From contig NZ_CP009122.1 in assembly GCF_000803645.1 (NCBI RefSeq), positions 4,192,501 through 4,256,500 of the forward strand: 64,000 bases of DNA. The letters run 5' to 3'. The translations under genes and the position numbers were made by a program. This document shows, one piece after another, positions 1 through 8,257 of this stretch (the stretch's first letter is position 1; the number at the start of each line of letters is the position of its first letter). The stretch comes from Sphingopyxis fribergensis. GTDB lineage: Bacteria; Pseudomonadota; Alphaproteobacteria; Sphingomonadales; Sphingomonadaceae. The notes beneath the pieces were generated by a model. The model saw nothing but the letters and a program-made list of their open reading frames with translations. It did not search any database and was not told the origin of the DNA.

Positions 1-677
1 GGCGTCATCGGCACACCGATTACCTTGGCCCGATGCGCTCGCAGCAAGGCAAGGAAATTGAAGTAGCATGGATCATCGACCAGCACCGCGTCGCCGGGCT
101 GGAGAAGGAAGCGGCAGACCAGATCAAGCGCCTGAGTGCCGCTGTCGGTGAGAAGGATCTGATCGGTCGCAGCCGCGACCCCCTGTTCGGCGAGGCGGCG
201 GGCGAGCAGCGAGCGCAGCGCGGGTGAACCGAACGGCGAGGCATAGCTCGCGAGAGCGCCCGCATCCTCTGTACGCGCCATTGCGCGCATGGCCTTGCGC
301 AGCGCCTCGCCTGCGAGCCAGTCATCCGGCAACCAGCCGCATCCCGGCATCAATCCCGCGCGCCGTTCGCCCAACGACTGGCGGAGCATCCATAACGGAT
401 CGACCTCCCGCTCGGCGGTCTGCGTCAACCGTTCAAGCGCCAGCGGAGCCAGCGGAGCCGCGACATAAAAGCCCGATCCGGGCCGCGAGCGGATCATACC
501 CTCGCTTGCAAGACGCTCATAGGCTTCGACCACGGTCGAGCGCGCGACGCTCATCGTGTCCGCCATCGCGCGGATGGATGGCAACCGCGCGCCGGGCGTG
601 AGCGTGCGCGCTTCGATCCGGTCGCGAATATGGCGGACGATACGTCCTGTCCGCGTTTCATTGGGGTTTGCCGCCAC
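1..677 (-). CDS. MocR-type GntR regulator with PLP aminotransferase domain (C-terminus off the window)
   Basis: This is the first ~225 residues of a MocR/PdxR-like transcription factor, which joins an N-terminal winged HTH of the GntR family to a class I aminotransferase-like PLP domain. The GTG at 677 opens the frame. The HTH part includes LPSIRAMADTMSVARSTVVEAY and is followed by SGFYVAAPLAP at the start of the linker. The aminotransferase part contains DQILLTDSGTQALDLV and DAVLVDDPCYFNF, and the gene then runs off base 1. It is divergent from phzF with a 107-bp gap, and MocR proteins commonly regulate the divergent neighbour, so control of the phzF operon is a reasonable inference. A competing reading frame between 20 and 325 does not encode the PLP-domain motifs. 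Confidence 0.85.
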   Translation of the reverse strand, partial: MAANPNETRTGRIVRHIRDRIEARTLTPGARLPSIRAMADTMSVARSTVVEAYERLASEGMIRSRPGSGFYVAAPLAPLALERLTQTAEREVDPLWMLRQSLGERRAGLMPGCGWLPDDWLAGEALRKAMRAMARTEDAGALASYASPFGSPALRSLLARRLAEQGVAAATDQILLTDSGTQALDLVCRFLLQPGDAVLVDDPCYFNFLALLRAHRAKVIGVPMT

Positions 678-784
678 CGTCCTGCTTTCATGATCAGTAC
701 AGTTTGGCGATATCGTATCGATCCGTGCCTGTCGATGCCGGTGCCGCCAGTTAGAAAAGCCGTCTGCGCAACAGGAGTTACAGC

Positions 785-1627
785 GTGAACAATCCCTTCC
801 ACCTCGTCGACGTGTTCGGCGCCGACCCTTTTACCGGTAATCCAGTCGCAGTGGTGTCCGATGCGGATGCTCTCTCGACCGAGGAGATGCAGGCCATCAC
901 CCGCTGGCTGAACCTGTCGGAGACTACCTTCCTTCTGCCGCCGACCGACCCTGGAGCGGACTACCGGGTGCGCATCTTCACGCTTGCGCATGAACTGACC
1001 TTCGCCGGACATCCGACGCTGGGCAGCGCTCATGCTTGGATGGAGGCGGGCGGACAACCGAGGGATCGGAACATGATCGTGCAGGACTGCGGCGCAGGTC
1101 TGGTGAAGATCCGGAACGACGGCGAGCGCCTAGCCTTCGCTGCGCCGCCCCTGCTGCGCGGCGGCACTCCCACGGAAGCAGACATTGCCCGGGTGGCGGA
1201 GGTTTTGCGTATCGAGCGTGGCGCAATCATGGATGCGACGTGGGCGGATAATGGTCCCGGTTGGATCGCGGTGATGCTGGAATCGGCCGATGCCGTGCTG
1301 GCGGTGGAACCGGAAAGGCATCAGAGCCAGCGGATCGATATCGGCATTCTCGGCCCCTATGCGGCAGGCGGTGACGCAGCATTCGAGGTCCGCGCCTTTT
1401 TCAGCGACGCCCATGGCGCGCTGATCGAGGACCCGGTGACGGGCAGCCTCAACGCCGCGCTCGGCCAATGGCTGTTCGCGAGCGGCCGCGTGAACGATGC
1501 CTACATTGCAGCACAAGGCACGCGGCTGGGAAGGAGCGGTCGCATCCACGTCGAACAGGATGATGCCGGACAGATATGGGTTGCCGGTGCCACCCGTACG
1601 CTCTTTAGCGGCCGGAGTGCCAGTTGA
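785..1627 (+). CDS. PhzF family isomerase/epimerase-like protein
   Basis: A 280-residue PhzF-family protein. Members share a duplicated diaminopimelate-epimerase-like fold and catalyse isomerisations such as that of the phenazine precursor, although most homologues have no known substrate. The start reads HLVDVFGADPFTGNPVAV. The conserved glutamate lies in NLSETTF (Glu46), followed by FAGHPTLGSAHAW and the C-terminal EDPVTGSLNAALG motif. Length is normal for the family. It is first in a tight three-gene run: its stop shares one base with the next start. It probably belongs to chromosomal flanking DNA, and the actual reaction cannot be read from sequence. Confidence 0.88.
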   Translation: MNNPFHLVDVFGADPFTGNPVAVVSDADALSTEEMQAITRWLNLSETTFLLPPTDPGADYRVRIFTLAHELTFAGHPTLGSAHAWMEAGGQPRDRNMIVQDCGAGLVKIRNDGERLAFAAPPLLRGGTPTEADIARVAEVLRIERGAIMDATWADNGPGWIAVMLESADAVLAVEPERHQSQRIDIGILGPYAAGGDAAFEVRAFFSDAHGALIEDPVTGSLNAALGQWLFASGRVNDAYIAAQGTRLGRSGRIHVEQDDAGQIWVAGATRTLFSGRSAS

Positions 1628-2310
1628 TGCAAATCGCGGTCCTGACCTTCGACGGCTTCAATGAACTCGATTCCTTCATTGGCGCTGCCATCCTCAACCG
1701 TCTCCGGCCGCGAGGCTGGCAGGCCCATATCACTGCCCCGTCAAAACAGGTCACGTCCATGAATGGCGTGACCGTGCAGCGCCAGCGCCCGCTGGAATTT
1801 GCCTGTGAGGCGGATGCAGTGCTGATCGGCAGCGGTATTCGGACGCGCGAGATTGCCGAGGACACCGCCTTGCTGGCTCGCCTGCAGCTCGATCCCACCC
1901 GTCAGCTGATCGCCGCGCAATGTTCCGGCACGTTGCTGTTGGCCAGGCTCGGTCTGATCGGCGACCTGCCGGCCTGCACCGACCTGACGACGAAGCCGTG
2001 GGTCGTGGAGGCGGGCGTCAACGTTATCGACGCGCCGTTCGCCGCTCATGGCAATGTCGCGACAGCGGGCGGCTGCCTTGCCGCGCCTTATCTCGCCGCG
2101 TGGATTATCGCGCGCGCCGCGTCGATCGACATCACGCACGAAGCGTTGCATTATGTCGCTCCGGTGGGCGAGAAGAGCTTCTATGTCGATCATGCGCTGC
2201 GGGTGATCGAACCGGCCATACTGGCGGCAGCGCAGCACGAGACGGCCGGCGTCGGTTCAGGCGCTAGGATGCTCGACCCATTCGGCGCGGAAGAAGCGAG
2301 CCGATGGTAA
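1627..2310 (+). CDS. DJ-1/PfpI family (class I glutamine amidotransferase-like) protein
   Basis: A 227-residue DJ-1/PfpI-superfamily protein. The nucleophile-elbow cysteine is Cys99 in IAAQCSGTLLLA, and a conserved acidic residue lies early in DGFNELD (Glu13). I chose the ATG at 1627, which overlaps the phzF stop by one base, over the TTG at 1624. Related proteins include isonitrile hydratases, chaperones and deglycases, so the specific activity is undetermined. It is cotranscribed with phzF and the GFA gene, whose start overlaps this stop by 7 bases. Confidence 0.83.
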   Translation: MQIAVLTFDGFNELDSFIGAAILNRLRPRGWQAHITAPSKQVTSMNGVTVQRQRPLEFACEADAVLIGSGIRTREIAEDTALLARLQLDPTRQLIAAQCSGTLLLARLGLIGDLPACTDLTTKPWVVEAGVNVIDAPFAAHGNVATAGGCLAAPYLAAWIIARAASIDITHEALHYVAPVGEKSFYVDHALRVIEPAILAAAQHETAGVGSGARMLDPFGAEEASRW

Positions 2311-2729
2311 GCCGTCATCCCGGTTCCTGCCACTGCGGCGGGGTTCGCTTCACCCTGGACAGCGATCCGATCGAATTGACGACATGCGATTGCTCATTAT
2401 GCGTGAAGCGCAACGCATTGATGGTGAAAATGCCCGAAGCAGCGCTGCATATCGAACAGGGAGAGCAACTGCTCTCGCTCTACGTATGGAACAGCGGCCG
2501 CGCGAAACATTATTTCTGCCGGCGTTGCGGCATCTACGTCTTCCACCGCAAGCGCGCGGCGCCCGATCACTTCGGGGTCAACATCTTCTGCCTCGACGGA
2601 TTCGACGCGACCGCACTTCCCGTCCGGGCCACCGAGGGCGCGGGGATGAACCTTGTCTGTGACGATCCGCGACCTGAATGGCCTGGCCCGCGAGTTCCGG
2701 CCACGCGATCAGAAAAGTCGTCGGTATAA
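2304..2729 (+). CDS. GFA family zinc-binding protein
   Basis: A 141-residue protein of the GFA (glutathione-dependent formaldehyde-activating enzyme-like) family. Its zinc-binding cysteine sets are visible: CHCGGVRF (Cys9, Cys11), TTCDCSLC (Cys28, Cys30, Cys33) and FCRRCGIYVFHRK. The family name overstates function, because most members have no demonstrated formaldehyde activity. It is the last gene of the phzF operon, overlapping the DJ-1 gene by 7 bases. A 49-bp gap precedes the next gene. Confidence 0.85.
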   Translation: MVSRHPGSCHCGGVRFTLDSDPIELTTCDCSLCVKRNALMVKMPEAALHIEQGEQLLSLYVWNSGRAKHYFCRRCGIYVFHRKRAAPDHFGVNIFCLDGFDATALPVRATEGAGMNLVCDDPRPEWPGPRVPATRSEKSSV

Positions 2730-2778
2730 CCCGTCAGTATAAGACCTCATCTTCCCAACTTCATCTGCAGGAGTTTCC

Positions 2779-3387
2779 ATGTCCCCGACCGATCTTCTCG
2801 TGCCGACATATACGCATATGCTGCAAACGCTCGCGGGATTGCTGGAAAAGGCGCGCCAGCAATGCTCGGATTCAGAAGCCGAAGCGCTCCTTGCCCAACG
2901 TCTCGCGCCCGACATGCTCCCCCTGTCAGCGCAGCTGCGGTTCGCCTGTCTGCAGGCGCAGGAAGCCGTATTCCGTCTGAGTGGTCAGATGTTACCGGAA
3001 GACTTGGAGCAACTCGGACAGGAAGGGCATAATGCCGGTGAACGGTCGGGATCGATGATCGAAGCGCAAACCCGCATCGGTGACGCCCTATCGTTTCTCG
3101 GCAGCCTTGAGCCAGGCGCTTTTGACGGAACCGAGGATAGGCGAGTGATCCTTGAACTGCCGGGCGGTCCAACGTTCGATATGACCGGCCAGGACTATGT
3201 CAGGGACTGGGCGCTGCCCCAATTCTACTTCCACGTCGTAACCGCTTACGCGATCCTCAGAAGCCGGGGGATCGAGATTGGCAAGGCCGACTATGTGCCG
3301 CATATGTTCAACCATCTGTCCGTCGTCAGAACATTTGGCACAACTCGCGGCGTAGATCAGCGGAGTGTGGGCCTCGTCTTGGTTTGA
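2779..3387 (+). CDS. DUF1993 family protein, 3' end replaced by insertion sequence
   Basis: A DUF1993 protein of unknown function. It has typical features: an N-terminal helix TYTHMLQTLAGLLEKA, then LAPDMLPLSAQLRFACLQAQ, and a C-terminal YVRDWALPQFYFHVVTAYAILR followed by GKADYVPHMFNHL. The native sequence runs to about base 3335. From 3336 the frame reads into the IS3 element and ends after 17 foreign codons. Family members usually stop a few residues after the PHMF motif, so only the extreme C-terminus is lost and the product may still fold. The start at 2779 has an upstream GGAG. Confidence 0.8.
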   Translation: MSPTDLLVPTYTHMLQTLAGLLEKARQQCSDSEAEALLAQRLAPDMLPLSAQLRFACLQAQEAVFRLSGQMLPEDLEQLGQEGHNAGERSGSMIEAQTRIGDALSFLGSLEPGAFDGTEDRRVILELPGGPTFDMTGQDYVRDWALPQFYFHVVTAYAILRSRGIEIGKADYVPHMFNHLSVVRTFGTTRGVDQRSVGLVLV

Positions 3388-3390
3388 TGT

Positions 3391-4371
3391 TTAGGCGGCG
3401 AGCTTGCGGTGTTGCAAGCGCCGATGTTCGAGTGTCTTTCGCTTGATCCTTTCTCTTCGTTCGATGATGGCGGCAGCCCTGCCGAAGTAGGCATCGGCGG
3501 GCGTGACGTTGTCGAGGCTCTCGTGGTAGCGCTGGTGGTTGTAATGCTCGACGAAGGCCTCGATCTGCTGTTGGAGATCACCGGGCAGAAAGTAGTTTTC
3601 CAGCAGTACGCGGTTCTTCAAGGTCTGGTGCCAGCGCTCGATCTTGCCTTGGGTCTGTGGGTGGAAGGGTGCGCCGCGCACGTGGCTCATCTTGTTGGCC
3701 TCGATGTATTCGGCCAGTTCCCCAGCGATGTAGCTGGGGCCATTGTCGCTGAGCAGGCGGGGCCTGTGCAGCACGTTGACGTGGTCGCAGCCTGAGGCTG
3801 CCAGCGCCATATCGAGCGTGTCAGTGACGTCCTCGGCTCGCATGGTGCTGCAGAGCTTCCAGGCGATGATGTAGCGTGAGTAATCGTCGAGCACGGTCGA
3901 TAGATAGACCCAGCCCCATCCGATAATCTTGAAGTAGGTAAAGTCGGTCTGCCACATCTCGTTGGGGCGGGTGGTCTGCGTGTGGAACGCCTCGGCGGCC
4001 TTGATCACTGTGTAGGCCGGGCTGGTGATCAGATCGTGGGCCTTCAGGAGGCGATAGACCGTGGCTTCGGACACGAAGTAGCGCTTCTCGTCCGTGAAGC
4101 GCACTGCCAGCTCGCGCGGGGATAGATCGGTCTGCTCCAGCGCCATCTCGACGATCTGGTCCTGGATATCGTTTCCGATGCGGTTCCACACCCTGCTCGG
4201 CGCTGAAGGGCGGTCCTGAAGCGCCTCCGGCCCACCTTCGAGGTAGCGGTCATACCAGCGGTAGAAGGTTCGCCGTGCCACACCGAGTTGGTCCAGCGTG
4301 CGTTTGGCGGGCAGGTGCGACTGCTCGACGATCCGGATGATCTCGAGCTTCTCGGATGCGGGATATCTCAT
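3391..4371 (-). CDS. IS3-family transposase OrfB (DDE integrase)
   Basis: A 326-residue catalytic subunit of the IS3 transposase, starting MRYPASEKLEIIRIVEQ. It has an N-terminal HTH (LDQLGVARRTFYRWYDRYLEGG) and an rve-type DDE core: Asp in QTDFTYFKI, Asp in LLSDNGPSYIAG, and Glu in GKIERWHQTLKN. The ATG overlaps the OrfA stop as ATGA. OrfB could be made by translational coupling, or as an OrfAB fusion by the programmed frameshift usual in IS3. The open frame extends upstream to 4443, as needed for such a fusion. It appears intact. Confidence 0.92.
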   Translation of the reverse strand: MRYPASEKLEIIRIVEQSHLPAKRTLDQLGVARRTFYRWYDRYLEGGPEALQDRPSAPSRVWNRIGNDIQDQIVEMALEQTDLSPRELAVRFTDEKRYFVSEATVYRLLKAHDLITSPAYTVIKAAEAFHTQTTRPNEMWQTDFTYFKIIGWGWVYLSTVLDDYSRYIIAWKLCSTMRAEDVTDTLDMALAASGCDHVNVLHRPRLLSDNGPSYIAGELAEYIEANKMSHVRGAPFHPQTQGKIERWHQTLKNRVLLENYFLPGDLQQQIEAFVEHYNHQRYHESLDNVTPADAYFGRAAAIIERRERIKRKTLEHRRLQHRKLAA

Positions 4372-4742
4372 TCTTCGTCTCCCCCATCCGCGATCATGCT
4401 TTTTTTGAGCAGCCGGTTCTCCAAAGTGAGATCGGCCACGCACTCCTTCAGATCGCGCGCTTCACGGCGCAGACCCTTCACCTCGTCCGTGGTCGCAGCA
4501 CGCGCAGTGTCACCAGCCAGACGGCGCTTGCCGGCTTCCATGAACTCCTTGGACCAGGTGTAATACAGGCTCTGCGCAATCCCTTCGCGGCGGCACAGCT
4601 CGGCAATGGAGTCATCGCCGCGCAGGCCATCAAGGACGATCCTGATCTTGTCCTCGGCAGAGAAGTGCCGCCGAGTCTTGCGGCGGATATCCTTTACGAC
4701 CTGCTCGGCAGGCAATTTGGACCTTGAGGATTTGGGCTTCAT
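4368..4742 (-). CDS. IS3-family transposase OrfA
   Basis: A 124-residue IS3 OrfA. It has an HTH_8/transposase_8 domain (RRHFSAEDKIRIVLDGL and SIAELCRREGIAQSLYYTW) followed by a leucine-zipper-like helix (DLTLENRLLKKSM) used for multimerisation. It binds the IS ends, and it overlaps orfB by four bases (ATGA). It is complete, with the start 66 bp inside the IS right end. Confidence 0.92.
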   Translation of the reverse strand: MKPKSSRSKLPAEQVVKDIRRKTRRHFSAEDKIRIVLDGLRGDDSIAELCRREGIAQSLYYTWSKEFMEAGKRRLAGDTARAATTDEVKGLRREARDLKECVADLTLENRLLKKSMIADGGDEE

Positions 4743-4808
4743 CTTCGTTCCTTCGTCACTACGACGAAGCCCAAATCCTCCTTAAATCACAACCTCTAAT
4801 CTGTGCCA

Positions 4809-5073
4809 TAGGTGCTGACGGGAGACAGTGCCGAAAGCACAGCCCGGCTGCCAGTCCAAACACCGCGCTGCACGCCGCGATATCATCCTTGGCCGCCAGA
4901 TCGAACGACCGCCGGATCTTGGGGCCGTCACGCCTCAGTTGGTTCTGGATCATGTCCTTGGTGGTGAAAACGAACCGCTCGTTATCGGTGTCGATGTGGA
5001 GCGTCGCCAGCTTATCGGGACGCGGGAATTTCGATCTTGCGCCTTGGGTGTCGCGCTTGGATCGCTTGCTCAT
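4809..5073 (-). pseudogene. small ORF truncated by the insertion sequence
   Basis: About 88 codons of an unrecognised basic protein starting MSKRSKRDTQGARSKFPRPDKL. The ATG at 5073 overlaps the SRAP stop (ATGA), so it was translationally coupled to that gene. The natural C-terminus is missing: the frame runs into the IS3 right end at 4808 and only terminates within the IS. The function is unknown. The pairing with an SRAP gene may be meaningful, because SRAP proteins act at abasic sites in single-stranded DNA. Confidence 0.6.
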
Positions 5074-5735
5074 AGAAGCTCACCGCCTCCGTCTGACTTG
5101 TCGCCCTTCCCTGTGATAGTCAGCGCGTGATCGGGCAAGGGGCGCTGGAGCGCAGCAACTTCATCCCAGGGCGCATTGAGCCAGCTATCCCACTCGTCCT
5201 TTTCGGTCAGGATCACCGGCATGGCCTTGGGGTGATAGCGCCCCACTTCGGCATTCGCCTCTGTCGTCAGAAAACCGAACAGGTCGCAGCTTATCTCGCC
5301 TTCGGCCTTTTTTCGTACACAGGTCCAATGGGTCCAGATCCCCGCGAAGAATGCGAGCGGCCGATCCTCGTTCAGCGCGAACCAGACTGGCTTGCGGTCG
5401 CCGCCGGGTGACTGGTCCGGCTCGCTGAAAGAGGTGAACGGCACCAGACAGCGTGATTGGGGTCCGAGCCAGCGGCGCCAGTGCGGACTCTTCGTGTTAC
5501 GGATGTTCGTCACGCCCTTGTCGACCGATTTGCCTTCGAGCGCGAAGGCCGGAGATGGCATACCCCAACGCGCCATTGCCATTTCCCGGCCACCTTCCTG
5601 GTTGCGGACAATGGGCGCCGGGTAATCAGGATAGATCCCGGCCATCTCCGGCAGGTTGCCCGTGTGGTCGGCCATGACCTCGGCGAGTTCGCGAATCGCC
5701 GCCTGACCTTTGACCAGAGAATAGAGGTTGCACAT
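5070..5735 (-). CDS. SOS response-associated peptidase (SRAP/YedK/HMCES family)
   Basis: A 221-residue SRAP protein. The family crosslinks to abasic sites in single-stranded DNA through an N-terminal cysteine. I chose the ATG at 5735 rather than 5747 because it puts Cys at position 2 (MCNLYS), as required after Met removal. The other expected active-site residues are present: Asn77 (VTNIRN), Glu105 (FTSFSEP) and His168 (RYHPKAMPVIL). All key residues are intact, so it is probably active. It likely protects single-stranded DNA during conjugative entry or replication, which is an inference from context. It is divergent from the ardC fragment. Confidence 0.9.
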   Translation of the reverse strand: MCNLYSLVKGQAAIRELAEVMADHTGNLPEMAGIYPDYPAPIVRNQEGGREMAMARWGMPSPAFALEGKSVDKGVTNIRNTKSPHWRRWLGPQSRCLVPFTSFSEPDQSPGGDRKPVWFALNEDRPLAFFAGIWTHWTCVRKKAEGEISCDLFGFLTTEANAEVGRYHPKAMPVILTEKDEWDSWLNAPWDEVAALQRPLPDHALTITGKGDKSDGGGELL

Positions 5736-5897
5736 CTCCGGCATCATGCCGCCGTTTCCGTACAGGGCAATCGATACTCCTGGCGTGGTTTGGCCGGGAA
5801 GGATTGCGGGGAAAGGCTTCCCCTGACCGCAAGCCCGACAGGCGGTCTTGCGCTACCCCTTCGAGCGGGGGCCAGCCGCCCCCGCAACGCCCCCGCA

Positions 5898-5979
5898 AGA
5901 GTGAGAGGAAAGCCGGGTTTTCGTGACGGGTTGAGCGTCGCGAGAGAGGCTCGGGACCGACCCGTCGCGGAGACATGCG
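5898..5979 (+). promoter_or_regulatory. conserved leader, copy A (before split ardC)
   Basis: This leader is shared with three other genes of the element. In order it has AGAGTGAGAGG (5898), GGTTTTCGTGACGGGTTG (5916-5933), GAGAGAG (5942) and a GGAGAC ribosome-binding site just before the ATG at 5980. Copy B at 20216 has the identical 18-mer and the same 8-base gap to GAGAGAG. A short CGGG/CCCG hairpin lies between GAGAGAG and the ribosome-binding site. A common promoter or RNA leader for backbone genes is inferred. Confidence 0.6.
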
Positions 5980-6750
5980 ATGGCACGCAAGTTCAAATCC
6001 CGGCCGGCAGGTCATGACCGGCCCACCCTCTATCAGGACATCACCGAGAAGATCATTGCCGAGCTGGAAGCCGGTCGCGTTCCCTGGGTCCAGCCTTGGG
6101 CATCGGCCAAGGCCCCGCTCCAGATGCCGCACAACGCGTCGAGCAACCGCTGCTATTCCGGGATCAATATTCTCATTCTGTGGCACGCGGTGGTCTCGCG
6201 GGGCTTTTCGAGCAACGCTTTCCTGACCTTCCGCCAGGCGCTCGAACTCGGTGGCAATGTCTGCAAGGGCGCGACCGGCACCACCGTCGTTTACGCCCAT
6301 CGCTTCACCCCCGGCAACGAACGGCGCCAGGCTGCCGAGGAAGGCCGCACTCCAGGCACGATACCGTTCCTGAAACGCTTCACGGTGTTCAACCTGGACC
6401 AGTGCGAAGGCCTGCCTGACGCCTATACCGCCGAGATCCCGCGACCCGATCCCGATCAGATCCTTCCCGAAGCGGAAGCTCTGATCACAGCGACGGGTGC
6501 GGATTTCCGTATTGGCGGAGATCAGGCTTATTATGACGTGGCGAACGACCGGGTCTGCGTCCCACCTCCCTCGCGCTACTTCGATCCAATCAATTGGAAT
6601 CGAACGGCTTTTCACGAACTCGGTCACTGGACGGGCAGCCGGGGTCGCCTCGACCGGGATCAGAGCGGCCGCTTCGGTTCGGAGACATATGGACGCGAGG
6701 AACTGGTCGCGTTATCTGGACAGTCTGCGCCGCCCGCAACATTGCAGTAA
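5980..6750 (+). pseudogene. ardC: ardC antirestriction gene, 5' fragment split by the recombinase-trio element
   Basis: This is the N-terminal ~244 residues of an ArdC-type antirestriction protein. It carries a single-strand DNA-binding N-terminal domain (YQDITEKIIAELEAGRVPW) and a zincin-like domain with His212-Glu-Leu-Gly-His216. Homology stops after GREELVA at base 6711. The frame then continues 13 codons into foreign DNA and ends at 6750. The missing piece (AEMAGAFVCAALGI...) is found in phase at 16818-17039. Loss of the segment after GREELVA removes the glutamate expected as third metal ligand, so the fragment is probably inactive. Confidence 0.9.
6713..6725 (+). repeat. left terminal repeat of the recombinase-trio element
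   Basis: TATCTGGACAGTC lies 2 bases inside the point where ardC homology stops. It matches the complement of 16801-16813 at 11 of 13 positions. It is a likely recombinase-binding arm. Confidence 0.55.
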
Positions 6751-6774
6751 GGTCGGCGATGGACGCCCACGGTA

Positions 6775-6838
6775 GGCAGTTATCAGGCTGGCCGTAGCGC
6801 TGACCCAAGAGCTGGCGGAGGCCAGCCTGATAACTGCC
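6775..6838. repeat. perfect 19-bp inverted repeat inside the left end
   Basis: The arm GGCAGTTATCAGGCTGGCC (6775-6793) is repeated exactly in inverted orientation at 6820-6838, with a 26-bp spacer. Each arm contains GTTATCAGG, which resembles the element tip (GTTATCTGG). It lies between the left end and the first recombinase gene, where accessory recombinase-binding sites, an excision-control site or a transcript hairpin would be expected. Confidence 0.65.
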
Positions 6839-6901
6839 GGGCCATAGGGCGCATCGGTGTGAGGTCAGCTTCCGGGTGGGGGGTCCGGGGGGGAGGGTTT
6901 C

Positions 6902-8257
6902 GTGCCGGTGTCGATCATTACCGTTTGCGAGCGCCGCGACGCCAGGGGGCTCGACGCGCATGTGCCGCTGATCCTGCGGGGAGACGCTCTCTATGATCCC
7001 GATCTCGACCGCTTCTTTGTCGACCTGCCGCTAGCGGGGATCCGCTCGCGCCATTCGCTGCGCGCCTACGCCTATGACGTTGCGGTGTGGCTTCGCTTCC
7101 TCGATGCCTGCGGCACGACGATATGGGACGCGGCCCGCGACGATGTGACCGCCTATCACCGCGCGCGGCGGCGCGGCGACGCCGCCCAGCGGATCAGCGC
7201 GGCAAGCTGGAACCGGGCAGTCGCCAGCCTCGATCGCCTCTACCGCTGGGGTAAGAGCCAAGGGCTGATTGCCGAAGCGCCGTTCAGTCGGCGCGCTATA
7301 TGGCGACCGGCGCATGGGGGGCGTCGGGGCATGATCGCCGCGCGCAACGACGCCTATGAACGCACTGCCAAGCGATCGGATGTGCGGTTCGTCACGATGG
7401 ACGACTACCGCATTTTCCGCGACGTCGGTCTGCGCGGCCTCGCCCTTGACGGTACGGAACGCCCCGGCGCTCGCGATCGCAACGGGCTGCGCAACGCGCT
7501 GTTCGCCGATCTTCTCGTCACAACCGGCCTGCGTCTCGAAGAGGCGTCGGGCCTGCTCGCCGATGAGCTTGCGGCCATCGATCACGACCACGATCAGGCT
7601 CAGCAGCTTTGGCTGCGCCTGCCGCCGCCGCTCACCAAGGGCGACCGCGGACGCAGCGTCCTGGTCCCGCGCCGGCTCCTTCGTCAGATCACCGCCTATG
7701 TCGCCGTCGAGCGCGCCGCGGGCGTGACCAAGTTCGCCGCGCGCGACGGTGCGGCCAGGTTCGAGCGACCGATCCACGTCACCCGCGCCGGTCTCGACCG
7801 CATGCGCGATGTCTGCACCCCGGAGGAACGATGCCGCCTGATCCTGTGCGACGAGGATGGAACGCCCCGCGAGCCGGTGGCGCTATGGCTGACCGAGGTC
7901 GGGCAGCCTGTCCGCCCCAACTCGTGGGAGGTGATCTTCACCCGGGCCTGCAAGCGGTGCGAGGAGAACGGCTTCCCGCTGTCGATCAGCCCGCACCAGC
8001 TTCGCCACACCTTCGCAGTCCATATGCTCGCTCTGCTGATCCAGCAGCGACTGCGCGAGGCCGCACTGCCGGTGGGGCCGGTGGAGACCTATCGGCTGAT
8101 CCTGGGCGACCCGCTGCAACAGGTGCAACGCCTGCTCGGCCACGCGAGCCTCGCCACCACCTATGTCTATCTCGACCATATCGCGACCCGCGCCGATACG
8201 GTGGATGCGGCCGTCGAGGAGCTGCTGGCGCTGTTGCCGGGACCGCAGGGCGCATGA
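6902..8257 (+). CDS. tyrosine recombinase 1 of the trio
   Basis: A 451-residue tyrosine site-specific recombinase with a GTG start. An N-terminal SAM-like/core-binding region (RSRHSLRAYAYDVAVWLRFL) precedes a catalytic domain with a complete active site: Arg in TTGLRLEEASGL (about residue 209), His365 and Arg368 in SPHQLRHTFAVHML, His in LLGHASLATTY, and nucleophile Tyr about 423 in YVYLDH. It is the only member of the trio with a fully canonical set. Its stop overlaps the next start (ATGA), so the three genes are translationally coupled. It is probably the main strand-cleaving enzyme. Confidence 0.88.
   Translation: MPVSIITVCERRDARGLDAHVPLILRGDALYDPDLDRFFVDLPLAGIRSRHSLRAYAYDVAVWLRFLDACGTTIWDAARDDVTAYHRARRRGDAAQRISAASWNRAVASLDRLYRWGKSQGLIAEAPFSRRAIWRPAHGGRRGMIAARNDAYERTAKRSDVRFVTMDDYRIFRDVGLRGLALDGTERPGARDRNGLRNALFADLLVTTGLRLEEASGLLADELAAIDHDHDQAQQLWLRLPPPLTKGDRGRSVLVPRRLLRQITAYVAVERAAGVTKFAARDGAARFERPIHVTRAGLDRMRDVCTPEERCRLILCDEDGTPREPVALWLTEVGQPVRPNSWEVIFTRACKRCEENGFPLSISPHQLRHTFAVHMLALLIQQRLREAALPVGPVETYRLILGDPLQQVQRLLGHASLATTYVYLDHIATRADTVDAAVEELLALLPGPQGA

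Larger units (their letters stand above)
3336..4808 (-). mobile_element. IS3-family insertion sequence
   Basis: A 1.47-kb IS3-type element with two overlapping transposase ORFs on the minus strand. Both ends begin TGGCACA when read inward (3336-3342 and the complement of 4802-4808). The ends remain partly alike further in, with TGGGCCTCGTC on the left and TGGGCTTCGTC on the right. The bases just outside (ATT on the left, TAG on the right) do not form a target duplication. Both flanking genes, DUF1993 on the left and a small ORF on the right, are truncated at the IS boundary. This suggests an adjacent deletion or recombination between two copies rather than simple insertion. Confidence 0.85.

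Noticed and set aside
20..325. 101-codon minus-strand frame at the left edge
   Set aside because: The adjacent frame from GTG 677 carries the aminotransferase motifs of MocR, so this one is a shadow.
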